Assembly (NCBI GenBank): GCA_028751875.1
Contig: CM054155.1
Span: forward strand, 11,754,209-11,818,208
DNA: 64,000 bases
Reading direction: 5' to 3'
Source: Rapana venosa
Taxonomy: Eukaryota > Mollusca > Gastropoda > Neogastropoda > Muricidae
Part shown: positions 12,641 to 23,759 of the stretch, one piece after another
Position numbering within the stretch: the first letter of the stretch is position 1
Layout: every line of letters begins with the position of its first letter
Notes under the pieces: generated by a model
The model's database searches: none
The model's input: the letters and a program-made list of their open reading frames with translations, nothing else
What the model was told of the DNA's origin: nothing
Made by a program: the position numbers and the translations under genes

Positions 12641-13171
12641 TTCCACTTTCGTGACAACTGAAAGGTTTTATATCGCAAAGTTAACAGACATGGACTAGAG
12701 AGACAACCAGGTATTCTTTTGCGTTGGCAATATATGAGACTGTGATTTGTAACTTGAAGAGAAAAAAATACGCTTGTCATAAAATGATGTGTTTGCAATA
12801 TATCAAACCTTTGTGTGTTATTGAGCTTGAGTGCTTATTGTCTGCAGATTTCATCTGCTGTCTGCCCCCGTGAATGGGATGAAGTGATAGATGTCGGTAC
12901 CGATGTAGAACACGAGTCACACAGGGAAAGTGCTTTCACTAGCTGCATGCTTGGCTGACTGAATGTCGCTTTCACTTTGTTGTGACAGTCTGTATTATGA
13001 GTTAGCAACATGAAAACAGGATATTCTGTTACGTATATTGATAGTTTTAGTATTATGAATTGTATAGTTTCATCCTGTGAGACAGAGCCCTGTAAAATAG
13101 GATGGATGGCAGCATTAGGTCAGTGACGAAGGGCTAAAGGTTTGTTTGAAATTCTCATTTGGCTTGCGGGG
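12641..13171. other. Unrecognised AT-rich sequence
   Basis: No gene, array or known repeat recognised. Confidence 0.5.
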
Positions 13172-13535
13172 GAGGAACGGCCCAGTGGGTAGAGCAGGGC
13201 ACACTCACAGTCTGATGGTTGCGCTCGTCATCTGATCTGCTGACCCGGGTTCGAATCCCCTTTAAGGGGATATTTTCCCCTTTACTTAACATCAGTGCTG
13301 ACTCCACTACCCCCCCCCCCCCCCCCCAAGTCCCTCAAATGAGACTCTAAACCGAGGCCCCGAGAACATCTTGCACACACGTTAAAACGTGTTCCGCTTT
13401 TTGGAAGAGCAGGCCATTGTGTGGCAGTGGGAACCGATAACAAAATTTACAAAACTGCGTACACACGGGACTAGATATAAAAAGCACATGAGTGATTATT
13501 CCATTATCCTAGGGAGAAAAAAAAAAGGTTCCAGT
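13172..13535 (+). repeat. SINE family B, full-length, type-i tail
   Basis: Head gaacggcccagtgggtagag, box B ctgacccgggttcgaatccc, then a C-run (13312-13327), the core tgagactctaaaccgaggcc, and the tail gcacatgagtgattattcca. The C-run length is a likely sequencing-error site. Confidence 0.9.
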
Positions 13536-13609
13536 TCTCATCCACTGAGGTATCCATTTAAGGGTGTGGGTTTTTTTCCTCCGGAGGTAGCACTGAATGG
13601 TTACAACTT

Positions 13610-13975
13610 CATTCCCTTGCAGGTCTTTTGGACTGAGTTATAAACCGAGGTCCCTTGAGGCCAAGGCTATAAACCAAGGTCCTTTCTGAACAAGAATGTA
13701 AACCAAGGTCCTTCTGCACAAGACTGTAAACCATGTCCCTTCTGGACAACACAGTAAACCAAAATCCCTTCTGGACAACACAGTATGCCAAGTCCCTTCT
13801 GGACAACACAGTAAACCAAAATCCCTTCTGGACAACACAGTATGCCAAGTCCCTTCTGGACAACACAGTAAACCAAAATCCCTTCTGGACAACACAGTAA
13901 ACCAAGTCCCTTCTGGAAAACCCAGTATGCCAAGTCCCTTCTGCACAAGACTGTAAACCAAGGTCCCTTGTGTCA
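13610..13975. repeat. Minisatellite expanded from the SINE core
   Basis: It starts as a SINE-B core (gagttataaaccgaggtccc) and turns into about a dozen 28-30-bp units: cccttctggacaacacag followed by taaaccaaaat or tatgccaagt. Two unit types alternate, giving a 57-bp dimer. The taaacca(a)g/gtccctt part of each unit is recognisably the SINE-core box. Confidence 0.85.
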
Positions 13976-14067
13976 TGGTATGCAAGACATCTGGAACATC
14001 TAAAAAATGGCAACCATCTATCACAAATGACCCGTGGCATGTGTGACACAAACATATCTGGCGTACA

Positions 14068-14372
14068 GTCTAAAAAAAAGTAAAGGTGTCCCATAACCTA
14101 TGTGGTCGTAGGGGAGTGAGGCATCAGAGACCTCAACTTCTCAAGGGGCCAGCATATTGATGGCGGCGCCCATCTCCTCTCCCTCGCTGCTTTACCTTCC
14201 CTGACCCTAAAGAGGCAGGTACCCATTTACAGCTGGGTGAACTGTGGGGACTGTACTGAAGCCAAGGCGCGCAAACAGTCAACCCATCCAAGTGGTAACC
14301 ACGCTTGATGCTGCTTAACCTTAGCTAGGGAAAAGCGAGTGCTCTGACCACTGAGCTACAGTCTGCACCCTG
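14068..14372 (-). repeat. 5S rRNA/tRNA composite SINE, copy 1
   Basis: On the minus strand it has a tRNA box-A-like start (tgtagctcagtggtcagagc). A 5S rRNA internal-promoter block follows: gttaagcagcatcaagcg, then gttaccacttggatgggt (box A, intermediate element, box C). The body is tgtaaatgggtacctgcc, ggagatgggcgccgcc, ending in ggacacctttactttttt. A second copy is at 50.6 kb. Confidence 0.9.
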
Positions 14373-14539
14373 GAAAAGCCATTCAGGGTATTGCTGCCTA
14401 TTATGGCGAGGTACTTTTTAAAGAGTTAAACATGAAAACTGCCCATCCCGCGTGTACTTACATTCTCACAATGACTACCAGGTGTAATTAATAATTTATG
14501 TCAGAATGCATAAATAATTACAGCTGATCCCCAAAGGTG

Positions 14540-14897
14540 TTAAGATGGGGAATGTGCAACAATAACAACAACAACAACAACAAAAATCACCACAACAACC
14601 AAAATGACAACGATCACAATTTTCTCTTTACAGTCAAACTCCTGCATGCGACAAAGAAGCTGATGATGGAGAGATTGCACTGATGTGACCACACTGTGTT
14701 GATCAGATGCCTTCCTTGAAGGGGTTGAGGTGCCCGAGTGTAACAATTAACAGAGAACGACCCTACTCTGTGTCTGTCTCTATTGTGTGTCTGTCTGTCT
14801 GTCTGTCTGTCTTTGTGTGTGTGTGTCTGTGTGTGTGTGTTGCGTCCGTGCGCGCGCACACACACCCACACTAAGAGATGCAAATTAAATATATGTA

Positions 14898-14971
<74 letters not shown>

Positions 14972-14992
14972 CTTCTTTCTTTTGCCTGTATG

Positions 14993-15082
<90 letters not shown>

Positions 15083-15164
15083 CCCCCTCCCCCTCTTCCC
15101 CACCCCCCCATCTCTCTCTCTCTCATTCCATCCTGTTATATCTGTGTTCAGATCCATCCTTGTC
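14540..15164. repeat. Microsatellite cluster (CAA, TGTC, TG, CT)
   Basis: CAA-rich sequence lies at 14558-14600, TGTC at 14781-14813, GT at 14815-14840, CT at 14902-14966, TGTC at 14996-15035 and TC at 15036-15079. C-rich sequence follows. No gene. Confidence 0.9.
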
Positions 15165-15627
15165 CTACATCTCACCAGGGAATCAGCATACAGGATTAGT
15201 GCAGCAGCTGTTTGATGTCAACTGACACCTCCCTGCTCCACCCATCATCTCCTCTCCTCTCTCCTCTCCTCTCCTCCACTCATTCTCTATCCTCTCCTCT
15301 CTTCATCTCCTATCCTCTCCTCTGTCCTCTCCTATCCTCTCCTCTCCTCCCCTCCCCTCTCTTCTCCTCCTCTCCTGTCATAACACAGACAACCCACACA
15401 CACACACCTCCCTCCAGCGCTGCTCCCTTATTCTGCTGTAGGTACAACAGCGCTGGTATGGTCAGGTCAGTCTGTGAACAGACAGACAGGTGATGGGGAA
15501 ATCCATTTACATCACCGCCACAGCTCCACACCCGTTCCTTGATTTCCCCTGTGAAGGAAGCAGCGGGGAGAGAGGGTCAGCTAATGGGTTCGTCACCTGT
15601 AGCCCCTCACTTACTTGTCTTAGGGGG
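15165..15627 (+). repeat. Left arm of a large inverted repeat
   Basis: It pairs with 17213-17645 read in reverse. Shared blocks include ggaatcagcatacaggatta, cagctgtttgatgtcaactg, a CTCCT-rich stretch of differing length, cttattctgctgtaggtac, ggtgatggggaaatccattt and ctaatgggttcgtcacctgt. Confidence 0.93.
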
Positions 15628-15853
15628 ATGTACGTGGATGCCTAAGTGCCCATCCTGTCATGTTCTTGCTTTCTCCTTCATCGGTGTTGTGGTTCAGTAT
15701 ATCCCTGGGAAAAAACGGCAGGGAGAAAATGGTGAAGTAGGCTGGGTTGTTGAGACTGAGTGTGTTGTCAGTAGATGTGGATGGCTGTCTCCCCCCCCCC
15801 CCCCCCTCCCATCCATGCAAGTGGCTGTGTTCAAAGACTGTGTTAGTATAGTG

Positions 15854-15924
<71 letters not shown>

Positions 15925-16057
15925 GGGGGGGAGGTTCTGGTGTCAGCACAACTCAACTGGATACACATCACTGGGTCACTGACAAACTTATCAATCTGAA
16001 TCCCCAGTTGCCAGTTTGGGATCACACACACATACACACACCATTATACACACAATT

Positions 16058-16098
<41 letters not shown>

Positions 16099-16114
16099 CA
16101 GATAGATATATAGT

Positions 16115-16159
<45 letters not shown>

Positions 16160-16172
16160 CCATCGATCGATC

Positions 16173-16233
<61 letters not shown>

Positions 16234-17212
16234 TAGACACTGATAAATACTTTTTTTGGAGGGCATGTGCTAGTGTCACAACCCATCTTATTATTTTGTG
16301 TTACTTTTCTTTTCAGTCAGGCCATGATATGATATTGGTCGTATATAGTGCAACAAAACTACCTGAGAGAATTTTCATTGGCTCTACACTATCTCCCTTC
16401 TGCTGGGAATTTTGCTTTGTTATAAGATCAGTGTGTGGGACATCACAGGGGACAGCCACAGGATTACCATTGTAACTCCATGAATTTCTCATGTTTTTTG
16501 TAAAGAACAGAGAGTTTGTATGTTTAAAAGAGACGGGATTGTGGTGGTCACTGTAAAGAAGAAGAAGAAGAAGAAGAACAAGAACAAGAACAAGAACAAG
16601 AACAAGAAGAACAAGAAGAAAAAGAAGAAAGTAATATAATAATACTAATAATGATAATTCTATGGAATTTATATAGCGTTGTATCTTGTATAAACCAATC
16701 AAGAGAAGGAAAGCAAGTGCACTATAAAAGGTCAAGGTAGAGACATGATATTGCCGCCTCTATAACACCAGTGACTATAATGACTGATACCAACACCAAA
16801 CTGACTTGCTGTCTAGAATAGTGGTGCCACAGGTTTTCAAAGACAAAAACCTTGCCTGTGAGAAACTGGTTCTCCCCTAGTTCAAAGGCTGAAAAACCCT
16901 CTTTCTCTGTGACTGTGTGTGTACATTGATGCAACCCTTTGATCACGCTCACTCACACACAGAGAGACAGACAGCACACTAGTTCTGCTGATGCAGACGG
17001 AAAAGAAAACATCAGTGCTTCTTCCATCATCCACAAAATAAAACAATAAATATTTTATTTTAATTGACAGGTACCCAGGCAATCACAGCGACACACAATA
17101 CCCTAACATTTCTTCACACGTATTTTCTTCAGAAGTCTAACAACAAAACCTATCACCATCAAACAACAACAACAAAACCCATCAGAGAACAGGTGCCTAC
17201 TCTGACATTCTC
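15628..17212. other. Spacer of the inverted repeat: GA, GATA and GAA tracts, one L2-type tail
   Basis: A C-run is at 15789-15806, GA at 15856-15922 and GATA/GATC at 16058-16233. AAG/AAC triplets lie at 16555-16630. A minus-strand L2-type tail (atggaatttatatagcg) is at about 16640-16695. No coding sequence recognised. Confidence 0.85.
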
Positions 17213-17645
17213 TACCCCCCAAGACAAGTAAGTGAGGGGCTACAGGTGACGAACCCATTAGCTGACCCTCTCTCCCCGCTGCTTCCTTCACAGGGGAAAT
17301 CAAGGAAGGGACGTGGAGCTGTGGCGGTGATGTAAATGGATTTCCCCATCACCTGTCTGTCTGTTCACAGACTGACCTGACCAGACCAGCGCTGTACCTA
17401 CAGCAGAATAAGGGAGCAGCGCTGGAGGGAGGTGGGTGGTGGTGGTGTCTGTGTTATGACAGGAGAGGAGGAGAAGAGAGGGGAGAGGAGAGGAGAGGAT
17501 AGGAGATGAAGAGAGGAGAGGATAGAGAATGAGTGGAGGAGAGGAGAAGAGATGATGGGTGGAGCAGGGACGTGTCAGTTGACATCAAACAGCTGCTGCA
17601 CTAATCCTGTATGCTGATTCCCTAGAGAGATGTAGGACAAGGTAG
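17213..17645 (-). repeat. Right arm of the large inverted repeat
   Basis: Reverse complement of 15165-15627 at high identity. It lacks some of the CTCCT expansion. The SINE copy at 17646 starts right beside it. Confidence 0.93.
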
Positions 17646-18020
17646 GGGGACGGGATAGCCTGGTGGTTAGAGTGATGTATTCGTGATCTGTTGACCCGGG
17701 TTCGATTCTCGTTCGAGAGGATTTTTCCTCTTGAGTTAACATCAGTGGCCGACTCCACTCTCCCCAAAAGTCCATCGGATGAGACGATGAGACTATAAAC
17801 CGAGGTCCCGTGTGCGAACGCACGCAGAAATTCTTGCGCACAAGTTAAAACCCGTTCCGCTTTTCAGAGAGTAAACCAAGTGTGCTGGTGGGAACGGATG
17901 ACAAAATTGACAAAATTGACAAAACTGCATACATAGGGGCTAGATGAAAAAAGGAACATGAGTGCTTAAAAGCACATGAGTTCTTATTCCATTGTCCTCG
18001 AAATAACAGAATAAAAAAAG
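17646..18020 (+). repeat. SINE family B, full-length, type-i tail
   Basis: Head gacgggatagcctggtggtt, box B gacccgggttcgattctc, core gagactataaaccgaggtcc. A small 'gacaaaatt' duplication precedes the type-i tail, which itself is partly duplicated (ggaacatgagtgctt then agcacatgagttctt). Confidence 0.93.
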
Positions 18021-18097
18021 AATAAAAAATAAATGAACACAGATATAAAAGAATGTACGTATGAGAGAGAGATAGTATGGCAGACAGATCACACCGA

Positions 18098-18115
18098 GAG
18101 AGAGAGAGAGAGGAG

Positions 18116-18165
<50 letters not shown>

Positions 18166-18224
18166 AAGAGAGAGAACACAACACAACAAAACTCAACACA
18201 ACACAACACAACCCAAAATACACA

Positions 18225-18302
<78 letters not shown>

Positions 18303-18438
18303 TCTCTTTCTCTCTCTCTCACACACTCATTGTCTAGCTCTCAATCAATCATTGATTAACTAGTCTCTTACTTAACCAAGATGGTCGTTTGGGGGACAGG
18401 AGGGACTCCTGGGTGGACACTTACTGGTCTCCAGGCCG

Positions 18439-18473
<35 letters not shown>

Positions 18474-18500
18474 GGTCTGTCTGTCTGTCTGTCTGTCTTC
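18098..18500. repeat. (GA)n then (CT)n tracts and (TGTC)n
   Basis: GA-rich 18098-18172, an ACAAC-rich link, CT-rich 18226-18322, TGTC/TGTCGG 18440-18498. The GA and CT tracts are complementary and could form a hairpin. Confidence 0.92.
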
Positions 18501-18575
18501 AGCCTTTCCCAGCCACTCCGCCAGGTCCAGGCAGGTGCAGGCTGTTCTTCTTTGCTGTTAAAATGTTGATACCCC

Positions 18576-18975
18576 TTTAAGTCACGGCAGATTTCTCTGC
18601 GTGAAATTCATTCCGGCTGCTTCTCCTCCCCGGGAAGAGCGCGTCGCCACAAGAGCAGCGCCACGCATTATTTTTTTCTTCTCTGTCTGCAACTGTAACT
18701 GTTTCCCCTATCAGAGTGTATTTTTTTCTACAGAATTTCGCCAAGGACAACTCTCTTGTTGTAGTGGGTTCTTTTACGTGCGATAAATAATTTTATGTTA
18801 ACACACGGGACATCGGTTTATCGTCTGAAAGACTAGCACTCAGACCACCACTTATGATCGAAAGGATTGGGGGAAAAGTTTTTTGCCCAAACAGGGATCG
18901 AGCCATCGCATACTTCCGACCTGGTCTTTTCGTTTACTATGCAGGTGCGTTACCTCTAGACCACCGATCCACGTG
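18576..18975 (-). repeat. SINE family A, full-length
   Basis: Minus-strand head ggatcggtggtctagaggta (near 18970), then acgcacctgcatag, the 'gggatcgag' degenerate box B region, gtggtggtctgag, the cagacgataaaccgatgtcc core, the gttgtccttggcgaaattc box and the cggggaggagaagcagc box. Confidence 0.92.
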
Positions 18976-19079
18976 ATGTTCTTTGTCCAGATCTTCATCT
19001 GTCTGCCCCTGCATCTTCCTCCTTCAAGTGTCCTCTGCACCAACTCAGCACTAACACATAGCCTTCCTTTCTCATTACT

Positions 19080-19525
19080 CTAAAAGTCCTTCGGATGAAA
19101 CTATAAACCAAGAACATCTTGCGCACACGTTAAATCTTGTTCCGCTTTTCGTAAGAGTAGGCCATTGTGTGCCGGTGGGAACAGATGACAAAATTTACAA
19201 AACCGCATACACACGGGGACTGGATGTAAAAAAGCACATAAGTGGTTACTCCATTATCCTCGATATAAAAGAATAAATAAATAAATAAATTACTTGTATT
19301 CCTTCAAATAAGACTATAAACCGAGGCCCTGTGTATGAACCCGCGCAGAATATCTTGCGAACACGTTAAAACCTGTTCCGCTTTTTGAAAGAGTAGGCTA
19401 TTGTGTGCCGGTGGAAAGAGATGACAAAATGTACAAAGATGCATACACCCTGAGACTGGATGTTAAAAAGAAAGCACGCATGAGTGCTAATTGAATTATC
19501 CTCAGTATAAAATAATAAATAAATG
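19080..19525 (+). repeat. Two tandem 5'-truncated SINE family B copies
   Basis: Copy 1 (about 19080-19280) and copy 2 (about 19295-19525) each start just before the ataaaccgag/ataaaccaag core, continue through gaagagtaggccattgtg or its variant, and end with the type-i tail. They share a direction and breakpoint position, so they may be a tandem duplication. Confidence 0.88.
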
Positions 19526-19589
19526 AATATTCCTTAGTGGGTGTGACTCACCAAAGAACGTAATTCATAAACTGAACGATGTCTGTCTT

Positions 19590-19765
19590 CTCCGTCAGTT
19601 ATTTTTTTCCTCTATTCTTTCTTCGGCTAGAGCTCCGAGGTTCACCAATGGTGAGATTTTTGCCTATAGACCGTTTCTGTAGCTCACCGTTAAGAGATAG
19701 CCGTATTCCAACTTCGGGGACTGCCATCAGTCTCTGTGACTGTTCGCATGGGATTGTCTAATGAA
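19590..19765 (-). repeat. Isolated type-iii SINE tail module
   Basis: Reverse of gaagttggaatacggctatc ... ttggtgaacctcggagctct agccg. It is found without SINE head or core. Confidence 0.75.
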
Positions 19766-19894
19766 GAGAACCTCCACCCCGGCGTGATCTGACATCAGCT
19801 CAATGTTCATGTTCGAATCTCTACTGAGGTTGTATTGGCGGGGTGGTGATTAGCCTACATTACCTCCCATACGATCAGAGTCCTGCCGCAGCCG

Positions 19895-20150
19895 ATAATT
19901 ATACTCAAGCAGGTCCCGTGTTCTACACACATTGAAATCACGGCAACCAGAGAGTTGTCCCTAGCAACATTCTGTAGAGAAAAACCACTCTGGTAGGGAA
20001 ACATGATCATACACATGCAGACAGGGAAAAGAGGAAGAAAATGGGCTGGGCAGCTCTGAAAGTGGCGCGCTCTCTTCTCTGGGGAGAGCAGCCAGAATTT
20101 CAGGCAGAGAAATCTGCCTTGACTTAATTAAAGTGGTAGGCTAATACAAT
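19895..20150 (+). repeat. SINE family A, 5'-truncated
   Basis: Starts at caggtcccgtgttctacac and has cacggcaaccagagagttg, 'aacattctgtagagaaaaac', ggggagagcagccagaattt and the cagagaaatctgcc box. Confidence 0.85.
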
Positions 20151-20589
20151 TCAATAAAAATCTGCAGTGTCTCCAAGCGGTGATCAGTTCAATCCAATAA
20201 ATCAAAATGCCGTGTGTAAATGCGAGCAAACCATCTTGTGAAGCCTACACATTACAAACCCACCCATGTCTGAGATTTAAACCTTGACGAGGCGGCAGCC
20301 CCCATATGGCCTTTGTGGTTGGCGGGGCTGTAAACAACAAGACTGGATTGGATTGGATTGCCAAAAAAGGAAGAGGCCCTTGTTCTGCATGACATCAACA
20401 TACCCAGCATGCCACCTACGTTTCGGGGAGAAATGGGCCTTGCCAGGGTCACCTTGCTCCCAGACACACTGTCTGAAAAACTTCGTGTTATACACCCAAA
20501 GACTCCCTAGGGAGTCAATGAAGAAGTCAAATCAACAGATTTTCATGACTGAGCTCAGTGACTGTGCATTTGAGACCCAAAAGAGGGGG

Positions 20590-20904
20590 ACGGGTTAGAT
20601 AGCCTGGTAGTCAGAGCGTTGACCTCGTGAGCTGACCACCTGGGTTCGAGCCACCACCTGGGCACCCGTTTGAGGGTTTTTTCCTGTGGAGCTGACATCA
20701 GTACTGACTATGGCTACCCCAAAAGTCATTTGGATGAGAGTATAATCTGTGGATGAGACTGTAATCTGAGGATGAGACTGTAATCTGAGGATGAGACTAT
20801 AATCTGCCAACCCATGCCGAACATATTGGCACACATTATAAAAACCTGTACCGCCTTTAGGAAGAGTGAGACATTTCGTGCCGGTAGGAACGGATGAAAT
20901 AACT

Positions 20905-20941
<37 letters not shown>

Positions 20942-21125
20942 CACAACAACAAAAACCGGCATACACTGGGGTCAAGTTCAGATATCATACCCAAATCGGA
21001 ATGGGGCTAACTTAATGGTGGATAAACTGTCACATACGCAAAAGCTCACCATTGATGGACCTCAGAGTTCTAGCCAAGGAACGAAAACAAGAAGAAACAG
21101 AATACAGCATACATGACTATGTCAG
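20590..21125 (+). repeat. SINE family B with type-iii tail and internal micro-array
   Basis: Head agcctggtagtcagagcg, box B ctgggttcgagcca. The core box gatgagactgtaatctgag is repeated four times (20733-20805). The type-iii tail runs to agccaaggaacgaaaacaag. Two thirds of it lies inside the duplicated segment described next. Confidence 0.87.
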
Positions 21126-21440
21126 GCATCATTTGAAGCCTGTGTCACTGCACACAAATCAGAAGACAAAGCAGAAGCATTTTCTCTCGAAGGTAGATTC
21201 TCCCTCTGGAACACCATTTCCATGACAGACCCATTTTCCTGTACACACTTTGTTGTCATATTCATACATAAGCCATGAGTAATTAAACTGTGCACACAAA
21301 AAACCACGTTTTTAACTCTACATAATAAAGTGCATTGCAGTTTACATTGGTTAAATATTTTCATCATTGATTTCCAAATTCCATTAGGATAAGGTTACAC
21401 CAAAAATATTTCCCTCATAATGTTTCTGATATTCCCCTCT
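20690..21440 (+). repeat. Segmental duplication, copy 1
   Basis: Matches 22870-23610 in the same direction, about 2.2 kb away. Shared blocks run from gagctgacatcagtactgac to the 'tttccctcataatgttt' end. The copies differ in CA-tract length and in copy number of the gatgagactgtaatctgag unit. Confidence 0.93.
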
Positions 21441-21895
21441 CTCTCTGCTGTTTTTTTCTTTTTTTTAATTGTTGTTTTTTTGTTTGTTTATTTGTTTGTT
21501 TTTTGGGTTGTTTTTTTTCTCTCATTTGTTTGTTTGATGTTGTTGTTTTTTCTTGTTTTTTGTTTGTTTATTTGGAAGGGTGTTTTTGTCTGCTTTTTTG
21601 TTGTTGTTGTTGTTTTTTGGTTTGTTTTGTTCTTGTTTCTTTTTTCTTTTTTTGTTTGTTTGTTTGCTTGCTTTTTTTCTGGGGTATGTTTTGTCTTTTG
21701 CTCGTCTGGGGTTGTTTGTTTGTTTGTTTGTTTTTTTCTTCTTCTCTCTTTTTCTTTAAAAAAAGTTTTTTCCCTTTGCTTCTTCTGCTTGAAAGTATGA
21801 GTACTGAGTGCATTTTTAAATGTGACCCCATGGGCGGGGACTGGATGAAAAAAAGAACATGAATACTTATTCATTATCCTGGAAAAAAAGAATTT
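21441..21895. other. T-rich (TTTG/GTTT) stretch and a SINE-B tail
   Basis: An extremely T/G-rich plus strand lies at 21441-21790. Open frames there are low complexity. A type-i SINE tail lies at about 21833-21893 (ggggactggatgaaaaaaag). Confidence 0.8.
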
Positions 21896-22125
21896 GTTTC
21901 TATTACTTACAATGTGTAGATGTTCTTTTTATGACTTTATTGGCTTTTTCCCCCTCTTTATTACGAGAGTGTATGGGTATTGCACTTATTTTATTACCAT
22001 GACATTCAATTTGCATGAACATAATTAAAACGTGTTTGTGTTGATCGTGTGCTATGTGAGTATTACATATTTAGTATTATCCCTGAAACACCCCCACCCC
22101 CACCCCACCCCCACACACACACACT

Positions 22126-22163
<38 letters not shown>

Positions 22164-22433
22164 ACACACACGCTCAAACACACACACACACACACACATA
22201 CACACACACTCACTCACTCACCCACCCATATTCTCTCCCTAAACGACTGTATAGTTTTAAATTTCTTCTTGGTTTGTTTCTTGTTTTTATTGTGTGGATG
22301 TATGGGTATTAAATTTATTTCATTATCATGACATATAATTTGAAACGAGTATAATCTAAAATGAGTGTTGATGGGATCGCATACTGTTTTGGGAATTATA
22401 TATTGGATATTATCTCTGAAATACACACACACA

Positions 22434-22468
<35 letters not shown>

Positions 22469-22660
22469 ACCTTTTATCGTCCTGCTTATAGTCATAGTAT
22501 ATCCTGATGAAGGATTCATATTTTTATATTTTCAATACTTGATTGGACTTGCCTCTGTACTTAAGTTTTAATGAGTGCCCTATTTCAATATCTTATAATT
22601 ATGTGTAACAAGTATGTGTACCATTTGACAATGTGTAGATGTTTATCTTTATGACTTATT
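21896..22660. repeat. Low-copy tandem repeat (about 330-360 bp) with CA tracts
   Basis: The blocks 'aatgtgtagatgtt...tttatgac' (21910, 22629), 'gtatgggtatt...ccatgaca' (21972, 22300) and 'ttagtattatccctgaaaca' (22071) / 'ttggatattatctctgaaat' (22402) recur. Each copy carries a CA-rich stretch, the largest at 22113-22210. Confidence 0.65.
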
Positions 22661-22869
22661 AAGTTTGGTTGTGTTATTTTTCTTGGCTTTGTTGTTGCTC
22701 TTGTTCTTGTTGTTGTTGTTTGTCTGTTTTTCTCTTTTTTATCATCTTTTGTTGGTTTGGTTTTTCCTTCTCTTTTGTTTGTTTGTTTGTTTTGGTTAGG
22801 GTTTTTTGGGGGGTGGGGGTAGGGTGGGTATTCTTAGGATTTTCTTTTAATTGCTTGCTTTGGGGGGGG
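22661..22869. other. T/G-rich simple sequence
   Basis: Poly-T and TTG repeats with a G run. No gene. Confidence 0.7.
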
Positions 22870-23070
22870 AGCTGACATCAGTACTGACTATGGCTACCCC
22901 AAAAGTCATTTGGATGAGAGTATAATCTGAGGATGAGACTGTAATCTGAGGATGAGACTATCATTCATCTGCCAACCCATGCCGAACATCTTTCGCACAC
23001 ATTATAAAAACCTGTACTGCCTTTTGGAAGAGTGAGCCATTTCGTGCGGGTAGGAACGGATGAAATAACT

Positions 23071-23117
<47 letters not shown>

Positions 23118-23610
23118 CACAACAACAAAACCCAGCATGCACTGGCGTCAAGTTCAGACATCATACCCAAATCGGAATGGGGCTACCTTAATGGTGGATA
23201 AACTGTCACATACGCAAAAGCTCACCATTGATGAACCTCAGAGTTCTAGCCAAGGAACGAAAACAAGAAGAAACAGAATACAGCATATGTCAGGCATCAT
23301 TTGAAGCCTGTGTCACTGCACACAAATCAGAAGACAAAGCAGAAGCATTTTCTCTCGAAGGTAGATTCTCCCCCTGGAACACTATTTCCATGACAGACGC
23401 ATTTTCCTGTACACACTTTGTTGTCATATTCATACATAAGCCATGAGTAATTAAACTGTGCAAAAACAACAACACGTTTTTAACTCTACATAATAAAGTG
23501 CATTGCAGTTTACATTGGTTAAATATTTTCATCATTGATTTCCAAATTCCATTAGGATAAGGTTACACCAAAAATATTTCCCTCATAATGTTTATGATAT
23601 TTCCCTCTCT
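22870..23610 (+). repeat. Segmental duplication, copy 2 (SINE-B core plus type-iii tail)
   Basis: Counterpart of 20690-21440. It starts abruptly at gagctgacatcagtactgac after a G run and has two or three gatgagactgtaatctgag units and a longer CA tract (23072-23117). Confidence 0.93.
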
Positions 23611-23759
23611 CTCTCTCTGTCAGTATCTGTGTGTGTGTGTATGTGATATGTGTGTGTGCACACGTGTGTGTGCATGATGTGTGTGTGTGCGTGTGCGTGC
23701 GTGCGGGTGTCCATGCATTTATATGCATCTACTGGTGCTGTGTACATGTTCCATTTCGT

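Noticed and set aside
21420..21874. Several hydrophobic (plus strand) and Lys-rich (minus strand) frames resembling membrane proteins
   Set aside because: T-rich low-complexity DNA; frames exist on all phases and lack real protein features.
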